In this document: one piece after another, positions 1 to 5,783 of the stretch | Layout: each line of letters begins with the position of its first letter | Numbering within the stretch: the first letter of the stretch is position 1 | From: an uncultured Clostridia bacterium | GTDB lineage: Bacteria > Bacillota > Clostridia > Lachnospirales > Anaerotignaceae | Length of the DNA stretch: 9,384 nt | Direction: 5' to 3' | NCBI GenBank assembly: GCA_910583755.1 | Contig: CAJTZO010000058.1 | Span: 1-9,384, forward strand | The notes under the pieces: model-generated | Seen by the model: only the letters and a program-made list of their open reading frames with translations | Database searches by the model: none | What the model was told of the DNA's origin: nothing | Program-made: the position numbers and the translations under genes

Positions 1-32
1 CATTTTTATATCTGTAGTATTCTCTTATTCAC

Positions 33-2408
33 TTATTTGAATACATAACCTAAAAATCCAATAGGAATATATTTACGCTTTTCTGATGATACACGAGGAA
101 TAATTAAATAATTTGTTTCTGGTTGTCTATTTTGTGTAAATAAAAATGGCTTATCAGCGGTTTTTTGAATGCGATCAACAGGACTTTTTAATCTATATTC
201 TCGTATATAATTAAAACGCTCTATCAATTCTGGAATATGTTTATATTTATGCGGATTCATATTGACAAACCAAAAACAGTATCTAGTGTATTCAATATCG
301 TTGATAAACTCACGACTTCCAATAAAAGGTTTTATTACTTGTGATAATTCAGGATATTTTTTAAGGAAAAACTCTTTTTCAGCAACACTCATCAGCAAAC
401 GTCCATCATCAGCAGGTGGACTTCCTTGAACAACTTTTGCAGCACTTTTATTTATGCTTTTGCTACGATTTTTGATAAATATATCTGGTGCATCTTTTAA
501 ATATCCATTAATATGTTCAACTTTTTTATGCTGATTATCAATAAATAGTAATTTTTCTTTTTGTTTTATATAGGAGAATCCAACAATTACACACATAACA
601 GCAGCTTTATTAGTTGATTCACTTATCCACTTGAAAGTTGTATGAGCAAAGTTTATGGAAATACCATTTTTTAAAAGCATTTCCCACAAAAGATTTACAG
701 ATTCACCCTGACAAATAGAATTTGTAGAAACAAATGCGGTTTTAATTTTACTGTCTGACATATAATCTGTGGCTTTTTTAAACCATCCTGCTACATAGTC
801 TAATTTACCACCTGCCTTTGATGGAGCAAAAACTGTTTGCATATCTTCTGCTTGTGCCTTTGAACGCATAGCCTGTCCTACAAATGGTGGATTTCCCATA
901 ATATAATGCAATTCCTTTTTAGGTACAACACTTTCCCAATCAATTCTTAGTGCGTTGCCTTCTGTAATATTGGCATAACTTTTCAGAGGCAGAAAATCAA
1001 GCGACATATGCACAATATCTTCTGTTTCTTTCATCATTTGGCTTTCGGCTATCCACAATGCCGTTTTTGCTACTGTCACTGCAAAGTCATTTATTTCTAT
1101 ACCATAAAACTGGCTAATGGAAACCTTAATCGGATTCGTACTACCCAATATAATTTGTCCCTCTGATGTTCCTTTTTTGCAATCTATCAAAAGCCTAATG
1201 ACTTCATTTTCAATTCTTCTTAATGAAATATAAGTTTCTGTCAAAAAGTTTCCGCTGCCACAAGCGGGGTCAAGGAATTTCAACTTTGATAGTTTCGTTT
1301 GAAAATCATTTAGTTTTTTCTCTTTTGTTTTGATGGTTTGAACTTCTTTTATTTTTTGTAGTTCTTCTTTTAACTCGTCCAAAAAAAGCGGGTCAATGAC
1401 TTTGTGAATGTTTTCGATAGAAGTGTAGTGCATACCACCTTTCCGCCTTGTTTCTGGATTTAATGTACTTTCAAATACTGCACCAAAAATGGTAGGGCTG
1501 ATTGCTGACCAGTCAAAATTTTCACTTGCTTTATGTAAAATTAAATCTATAATCGTTTCATTTAGCCTTGGAATGATAATATTTTCATCTGCAAACAATC
1601 CACCATTCACATAAGGAAAGGCAAGTAAATCTTCGTCCAAATAAGGGTCCCTGTTGTCTAACTCTGTATCCAAAATTTTAAATAAATTGATAAGAGATTG
1701 ACGAGCTTCTTTTTCATGAGCCTTTAAATAATTATGAAACATCTTATGATTGCCAAAAATACTTGCGTCTTCTGCATACAAACAAAATACCAATCTAACA
1801 CAAAGGGCATTCAAATTTTTGAGCGTTTCTGGGTCGTCAGGGTCTTTGTATTCTTTTAAAAAAGCATCATAGAGTGTGCCGACAATTTCCCCTGCTTGTA
1901 ATGAAATTTCCATTTCTTTTTTAATATTTTCATCACCAGTATCTACCAAAAATTGTAGTCTATAGTATTCTGTACCCAAATTTTCTAAAAGTACAATTTC
2001 AGGCTCTCCTGTCGGACGCTCCATATCATAGATATAAAATTCCTTAAAATTACAGGTTACAATCCAGCGAGGACGTTCGGAATAAGGCAGCTCAGCAGAA
2101 TATCGCTTTGCTTGTTGAAATGGTGTCAAAAGGGTTCCATCTGATTGCTTGATAGGTTTGTTCAAATCCTTTCCTAATCCCTTTTGTTCAATTAAAACAT
2201 GTGTCGCTGGTATAAATCCGTCAATAAAGCTGGTGTGGTCAAGGTGTACTTGTTCCTCAAAAATAATAAATTTTTCAGGTTGTTCCACACCATATACGTT
2301 TCTTAATAAAGCAATCCAGAACGGTTGGCTTTCTCCCTTTTCATAGCCCTTGCCACCCCAGTCCTTGACAAATTGTTTTGCTGCTGCCCTTTGTTCTGTA
2401 TCCGTCAT
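33..2408 (-). CDS. MmeI-like (type IIL) restriction-modification enzyme, C-terminally truncated
   Basis: Single-chain enzyme expected to cut DNA and methylate adenine through one shared target-recognition domain. The N-terminus carries a PD-(D/E)XK-like nuclease site (D63, then E74-Q-K76), as in MmeI. A helical spacer follows. The adenine methyltransferase core has SAM-binding motif I DPACGSGNF at residues 380-388, a YGIEI motif, and catalytic NPPF at 506-509. Part of the target-recognition region follows, including the family-typical stretch RVSSEKRKYIPIGFL. The frame then leaves the family sequence and stops after 5 more residues. At 791 residues it is roughly 100-150 shorter than the MmeI relatives I know. 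The other two frames downstream show no continuation, so this looks like a deletion or insertion junction, not a simple frameshift. I chose the ATG at 2408 because GGAGGGG lies 5 bases before it. An upstream in-frame ATG at 2450 has no such site and overlaps the likely -10 box. The family call is firm; activity is doubtful. Confidence 0.85.
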   Translation of the reverse strand: MTDTEQRAAAKQFVKDWGGKGYEKGESQPFWIALLRNVYGVEQPEKFIIFEEQVHLDHTSFIDGFIPATHVLIEQKGLGKDLNKPIKQSDGTLLTPFQQAKRYSAELPYSERPRWIVTCNFKEFYIYDMERPTGEPEIVLLENLGTEYYRLQFLVDTGDENIKKEMEISLQAGEIVGTLYDAFLKEYKDPDDPETLKNLNALCVRLVFCLYAEDASIFGNHKMFHNYLKAHEKEARQSLINLFKILDTELDNRDPYLDEDLLAFPYVNGGLFADENIIIPRLNETIIDLILHKASENFDWSAISPTIFGAVFESTLNPETRRKGGMHYTSIENIHKVIDPLFLDELKEELQKIKEVQTIKTKEKKLNDFQTKLSKLKFLDPACGSGNFLTETYISLRRIENEVIRLLIDCKKGTSEGQIILGSTNPIKVSISQFYGIEINDFAVTVAKTALWIAESQMMKETEDIVHMSLDFLPLKSYANITEGNALRIDWESVVPKKELHYIMGNPPFVGQAMRSKAQAEDMQTVFAPSKAGGKLDYVAGWFKKATDYMSDSKIKTAFVSTNSICQGESVNLLWEMLLKNGISINFAHTTFKWISESTNKAAVMCVIVGFSYIKQKEKLLFIDNQHKKVEHINGYLKDAPDIFIKNRSKSINKSAAKVVQGSPPADDGRLLMSVAEKEFFLKKYPELSQVIKPFIGSREFINDIEYTRYCFWFVNMNPHKYKHIPELIERFNYIREYRLKSPVDRIQKTADKPFLFTQNRQPETNYLIIPRVSSEKRKYIPIGFLGYVFK

Positions 2409-2429
2409 GCAATCCCCTCCATTAAAAAT

Positions 2430-2449
2430 TACTACATAGTAGTATATCA
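2430..2449 (-). promoter_or_regulatory. Extended -10 promoter with overlapping inverted repeat
   Basis: On the minus strand TGATATACT (2449-2441) is an extended -10 box upstream of the MmeI-like gene. No good -35 box is visible, which is common for this promoter type. A 6-bp inverted repeat with a 3-base centre, TACTAC-ATA-GTAGTA (2430-2444), overlaps the -10 box and the expected transcription start. That makes it a candidate operator. No C-protein or other regulator gene is visible in the window. Confidence 0.4.
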
Positions 2450-2598
2450 TATTTTGTCATTCATCAGAATATTTTTATATAAAAATTATTAACTGAAATA
2501 CTTTTAAAACAAAAAATAATTTTTTTAATGTTAATTTCAAAATTAGAAATAATTGTAAATCTCAAAAATCTGTACAAAAAAGGGAGACTGCACCGAGT

Positions 2599-2635
2599 AC
2601 AAGCAGGGGAAAGGGATATCCCATCCCACGCTTGT
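2599..2635. repeat. 37-bp GC-rich imperfect palindrome, possible oriT remnant
   Basis: The outer arms are ACAAGC and GCTTGT, and the centre is the perfect palindrome GGGATATCCC (2613-2622). The remaining arm bases pair imperfectly with a one-base offset. The block is clearly more GC-rich than its flanks and lies just past the end of the broken helicase gene, in mobile-element debris. An origin of transfer next to a lost relaxase gene would look like this. That reading is inference, since no relaxase or nic site can be named. A protein-binding site is the alternative. Confidence 0.35.
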
Positions 2636-2665
2636 TGCTGTTCCCCCAAACCCCAAATATAAATT

Positions 2666-3137
2666 TCACAAAAAAAATTCTTTCTCATCAGCCATACTAA
2701 AAATTTCACTACTTTGTGTCATGTTTGAACTTTCTGAAAGTTTTCGTAACATTTGTTTTGCCTGTTCTAACTTATTTATTTTAGGGGCAATTCCGCCTAA
2801 TACTTCATCAGCAGTAATTTCATAATCCCCTAGCCATTCAAATCCTCTTTCGGATAATCGAAATGCTTTGGAATGTCCAAAAGCTGCAATATTATTTTTC
2901 TGCTAACATCCCCAACTGCTTTGTTATATTTCTTGCTTCATTTGCTCTATTCATATCTATTCCTCCGCCTAAATATGCCTGTATTGGGTCTAAAATAAGC
3001 ACCTTTGCATTTGTTTGTATCAGAGCTTTTTCTAATCGTTCATCTGTCATAGATAATAATTTGCTGCTTTCATCAATCACCAATATTTTACTGCAATCTG
3101 CTTCTTTCATAAAAAGTCCTCTATTTTTTATAAAATT
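2666..3137 (-). pseudogene. RepA-like AAA/RecA-fold helicase of mobile elements, decayed
   Basis: Two pieces of one ancestral gene are visible. The first (3110-2892) reads from ADCSKILVIDES through a Walker B-like strand VLILDPIQAYLG to LGMLAEK, then meets TAA. The second, in another frame (from about 2898 to the TGA at 2666-2668), reads AAFGHSKAFRLSERGFEWLG and then ITADEVLGG...KLEQAKQMLRKL, the C-terminal part of the same family. These RepA-like replicative helicases or ATPases (COG3598-like) occur on phages, plasmids and integrative elements of Firmicutes. The N-terminus with Walker A is absent. Roughly 45 residues between the pieces are missing, and the C-terminal tail ends early in a run of eight T (minus strand). 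The gene is not functional and marks an older mobile element. Confidence 0.75.
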
Positions 3138-3209
3138 TTATTGATACAATGAAGAACCTCTTTAAAAAATTCTATGTATCCTCTTATGTATCTATTTGGA
3201 AAAAACAGT

Positions 3210-3356
3210 ATGCCTGATGTGGATAATCTTTTGACTTCATTTTATCAATTAGATGATGAAGCAAGGCAAAAAATCGTACAAACAATACAATTCAAACTGC
3301 AATATCACAAAAACCCACAAAGAGCAGAACAAGTAAAACAAATAAAAGTCTGGTAA
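3210..3356 (+). CDS. Small hypothetical protein or fragment
   Basis: An open frame of 48 residues if started at the ATG at 3210, or 60 from the ATG at 3174. Neither start has a convincing ribosome binding site, and the frame is open only from 3153. The product starts MPDVDNLLTSFYQLDDEAR and ends in a basic tail. Its acidic, helical LL..FYQLDDEARQKIVQTI segment reminds me of the C-terminal tail of XRE-type phage or element repressors, but no helix-turn-helix is present. It may be the surviving end of such a gene. It lies directly before the repeat pair of the putative attachment site. I cannot assign a function. Confidence 0.3.
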   Translation: MPDVDNLLTSFYQLDDEARQKIVQTIQFKLQYHKNPQRAEQVKQIKVW

Positions 3357-3360
3357 GTAT

Positions 3361-3380
3361 TTTGGCACCGATTTGGCACC
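3361..3380 (+). repeat. Left arm-like direct repeat pair
   Basis: TTTGGCACC occurs twice, at 3361-3369 and 3372-3380, with identical copies starting 11 bases apart, about one helical turn. The pair resembles the right-hand pair read on the opposite strand (TGGCTCT core). The expected role is integrase or excisionase arm binding. Confidence 0.5.
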
Positions 3381-3409
3381 ATTTTCAAAAAAATATTATA
3401 TTATACATT

Positions 3410-3443
3410 AAAAAAAGGACTTTCCGAAATACTCGGAAAGCCC
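3410..3443 (-). terminator. Rho-independent terminator of the tuf 3' end copy
   Basis: On the minus strand GGGCTTTCCGA (3443-3433), a 5-base loop, and TCGGAAAGTCC (3427-3417) form an 11-bp stem with one G-U pair, followed by seven T (3416-3410). It starts 22 bases past the tuf stop codon, as expected for the natural terminator of that gene. The plus strand lacks a T tract after the stem, so it works in one direction only. Confidence 0.75.
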
Positions 3444-3465
3444 TTAAAATCACCGTTTTTACAAA

Positions 3466-3519
3466 TTACTCAATGATTTCAGTAACAGAACCAGCACCTA
3501 CTGTTCTACCACCTTCACG
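3466..3519 (-). pseudogene. tuf: 3' end of tuf (elongation factor Tu), 17 codons and stop
   Basis: The minus strand reads REGGRTVGAGSVTEIIE and then TAA, which is the conserved C-terminus of EF-Tu. Upstream of the Arg codon the homology stops at once: a full gene would have hydrophobic residues before the Arg, and here there is an A/T-rich run. This is therefore not a gene but a short copy of a gene end, as carried in attachment sites. The real tuf gene must lie elsewhere. Confidence 0.8.
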
Positions 3520-3621
3520 TTTTCTTTTTTACAAAATCATTGCTATTTTTGTTGATTTTTCGTCATTTTTATAACCTAAAATGCTTTATTTTATACATAT
3601 TATACCATATCTCCAAAATTT

Positions 3622-3641
3622 TTAGAGCCAAATTAGAGCCA
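3622..3641 (-). repeat. Right arm-like direct repeat pair
   Basis: TTAGAGCCA occurs twice, at 3622-3630 and 3633-3641, again with an 11-base period. On the minus strand the copies read TGGCTCTAA. They share the TGGC-W-C-Y core with the left pair but differ in two or three bases, and they face it in inverted orientation across the tuf core. Confidence 0.5.
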
Positions 3642-3728
3642 CATAATTTTTAAAATATATTAATATTTTTAATTTTATGTTATAGTAATAGTTTTTAAAG
3701 TCATAATTATTTTATAAACAAAAACTTA

Positions 3729-3757
3729 TTGAAAAATAGATACTTTATATTTATAAT
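3729..3757 (+). promoter_or_regulatory. Sigma-A-type promoter of the R-M operon
   Basis: TTGAAA (3729-3734) and a perfect TATAAT (3752-3757) are separated by 17 bases, giving transcription from about 3764 and a leader of about 67 bases before the methyltransferase ATG. A second possible start is the extended -10 box TGTTATAGT at 3678-3686, which has only a weak -35. The rest of 3642-3830 is AT-rich and holds no gene. Confidence 0.6.
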
Positions 3758-3830
3758 TTATATATTAAACATTTATAAATAACGAAACTTATAGCCAAAT
3801 CATAAGCAATAAAAAGGAGTACATGGTTTT

Positions 3831-5783
3831 ATGTCAAATTTAATAGACCTGAAATCTCATTCAGTAAATACAGTATTAAACCTACTTTTAAAGGATAGAA
3901 CAACAAATAAAAATATTATTCTTGCTACAGATGTATACAATAATGTTGCGTTTACAACTGAAATTACAAAAAAACTTGTTTTATGTGGGTCTATTGATAT
4001 TTGCCCACGTGTATTAAAAAGTATAGAAGAACAAACACAGCGAACACGTAAAAAAGCAGAAGTTTTTACACCAGCATGGATTTGTAATAAAATGAATAAT
4101 CATTGTGATGCAGAGTGGTTTGGTCGAGAAAATATATTTAATATAGAGCAAGACCATGATTGGATACCAACAACTGAAAAAATTACATTTCCAAAGGGAA
4201 AATCTTGGAAGGATTACGTAAATTCCAAACGATTAGAAATCACCTGCGGAGAAGCTCCCTATATTGCATCACGGTATGATATGGCTACAGGGAATAGGAT
4301 TCCGATTGAAAAACGAATTGGAATTTTAGATAGAAAATTACGTGTTATTAATGAAAATGTAAACACATATAAATCATGGAACCAATGGGTATATCAAGCT
4401 TTTAAAAGTGTGTATGGGTATGAGTTTCAAGGAGATAATCTATTCATTGCAAGAATTAATCTTCTTGAAACTTTTTGCGAATATACAAGACATAGATGGA
4501 ATATAGAACCCAGTGATTCATCATTAAAACAGATTGCAAACATTATTAGTTGGAATTTGTGGCAAATGGATGGTATACATGGAATAATTCCATGTATAGG
4601 TGCTGTACAAGAAAAGGAACCTTATCAAATGAATTTGTTTGAAATGATGGGAATTGCTGAGGAAACAGAAGATAAACTGACTGAAACGATAGATTGTAAT
4701 ATTTATGATTGGTGTAATAATAAAGTGATTACGTATAAAAGTAAGGAGGGAGAAAGAATGAAATTTGATTTTTGTATTGGAAATCCACCCTATCAAGATA
4801 ATACCTTAGGTGAAAATGAAACGTTTGCACCACCTGTTTATAATAAATTTTTAGATGCAGCATATGATATTGCAGACAAAGTTGAAATGATACATCCTGC
4901 AAGATTTTTAAATAATGCTGGTTCTACACCTAAAGATTGGAACAAAAAAATGTTAAATGATAAACATCTAAAAGTCTTATATTATGAACAAGACAGTAGT
5001 AAAGTGTTTACTAATACTGATATTAAAGGTGGATTGTCAATAACATATAGAGACATAACAAAGAATTATGGAGCAATTGATGTCTTTTCACCTTACAATG
5101 AATTAAGGTCTATTAATGCAAAAGTACAATCAAACAATACTACAAGTATAATGAATATTATTTACACTCAAAATAGATTTAATCTTGATAAATTATATCA
5201 AGTACATCCAGAATATAAATCAGTAATTGGAAGTGAAGGAAAAGATAAACGTTTTAGAAATAATATTTTTGATAAAATTCCATCTTTTTTAGAAAATCCT
5301 ATTTTATCTAATGATATTGCAGTTATTGGCGTTATTAAGAATAAAAGAAAATGGAGATATATTAACAAACAATTTGTAGACGAGGAACATGAAAATTTAA
5401 ACAAATGGAAGGTAATTGTACCTAGAGCAAATGGAAAAGGAATATTGGGAGAAACTTTTAGTTCTCCTATTGTGATTAGTCCAAATCAAGGATATACACA
5501 AACATTTATAGGGATTGGTGCTTTTAATACAGAAGATGAAGCAAAGAATTTACTTAAATATATTAAATCAAAATTTTTGAGAACTATGCTTAGTATTTTA
5601 AAAATAGACCAACATAATGAAAAAGATACATGGGCTAAAGTACCCCTCCAAAATTTCACATCATCATCGGACATTGACTGGTCACAATCTATATCTGATA
5701 TAGACAAGCAGCTTTACAAAAAGTACAATCTTTCTGATGAAGAAATTAACTTTATTGAAACAAACGTAAAGGAGATGGAATAA
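3831..5783 (+). CDS. Eco57I-type adenine-specific DNA methyltransferase of a two-gene R-M system
   Basis: A 650-residue protein expected to transfer a methyl group from S-adenosylmethionine to the N6 of adenine in its target. A motif X-like EVFTP lies at 77-81. SAM-binding motif I is the unusual LEITCGEAPY at 135-144, in place of the common LDPACGSG. A VYGYEFQ segment follows at about 194-200, and the catalytic motif IV is NPPY at 318-321. The remaining 330 residues, with no second catalytic motif, probably hold target recognition. No nuclease motif is visible. The ATG at 3831 has AGGAG (3815-3819) 11 bases upstream, a slightly long spacing. The stop codon directly abuts the start of the helicase-nuclease gene, so the two are co-transcribed and probably act as one system. 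A strong internal start lies just before motif IV (see 4743). The class is firm; recognition sequence and partner contacts are unknown. Confidence 0.85.
   Translation: MSNLIDLKSHSVNTVLNLLLKDRTTNKNIILATDVYNNVAFTTEITKKLVLCGSIDICPRVLKSIEEQTQRTRKKAEVFTPAWICNKMNNHCDAEWFGRENIFNIEQDHDWIPTTEKITFPKGKSWKDYVNSKRLEITCGEAPYIASRYDMATGNRIPIEKRIGILDRKLRVINENVNTYKSWNQWVYQAFKSVYGYEFQGDNLFIARINLLETFCEYTRHRWNIEPSDSSLKQIANIISWNLWQMDGIHGIIPCIGAVQEKEPYQMNLFEMMGIAEETEDKLTETIDCNIYDWCNNKVITYKSKEGERMKFDFCIGNPPYQDNTLGENETFAPPVYNKFLDAAYDIADKVEMIHPARFLNNAGSTPKDWNKKMLNDKHLKVLYYEQDSSKVFTNTDIKGGLSITYRDITKNYGAIDVFSPYNELRSINAKVQSNNTTSIMNIIYTQNRFNLDKLYQVHPEYKSVIGSEGKDKRFRNNIFDKIPSFLENPILSNDIAVIGVIKNKRKWRYINKQFVDEEHENLNKWKVIVPRANGKGILGETFSSPIVISPNQGYTQTFIGIGAFNTEDEAKNLLKYIKSKFLRTMLSILKIDQHNEKDTWAKVPLQNFTSSSDIDWSQSISDIDKQLYKKYNLSDEEINFIETNVKEME
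4743..4760 (+). promoter_or_regulatory. Internal in-frame ribosome binding site and ATG
   Basis: AAGGAGG (4743-4749) lies 8 bases before an ATG at 4758-4760. That ATG is in frame and is Met310 of the methyltransferase. This is a better-spaced site than the one for the gene's own start. Initiation here would give a 341-residue protein beginning MKFDF and then the NPPY motif. The site could also be a by-product of the purine-rich Lys/Glu/Gly/Arg codons. Confidence 0.4.

Larger units (their letters stand above)
3361..3641. other. Putative integrative-element attachment site built on the 3' end of tuf
   Basis: The interval has in its middle a copy of the last codons of tuf plus a terminator. On each side is a pair of 9-base direct repeats with an 11-base period, and the two pairs point toward each other. 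Tyrosine recombinases often integrate at the 3' ends of conserved genes, carry a copy of that end so the target gene is restored, and bind paired arm-type repeats outside the core. The layout fits such a site or the junction of two tandem elements. No integrase gene is in the window. The 3525-3620 part is AT-rich filler with no recognisable coding content. Confidence 0.5.

Noticed and set aside
2670..2677. Run of eight A as a phase-variation tract
   Set aside because: It lies at the end of an already broken gene, so slippage there would not switch a functional product.
2464..2709. 81-residue open frame on the minus strand
   Set aside because: It runs through the decayed helicase tail and the palindrome in another frame and resembles no family. 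The other frame carries the real homology.
3471..3542. 9-bp inverted repeat CAATGATTT / AAATCATTG across the tuf tail
   Set aside because: It is a short AT-rich match at 54 bases distance that could easily arise by chance, and one arm is tuf coding sequence.
3362..3574. 70-residue open frame on the plus strand
   Set aside because: It is antisense to the tuf tail and terminator and has no ribosome binding site or family resemblance.
3823..3843. ATG eight bases before the methyltransferase start, giving a 6-codon overlapping frame
   Set aside because: It lies only 3 bases after the AGGAG, too close for good initiation, and nothing else supports a leader peptide.
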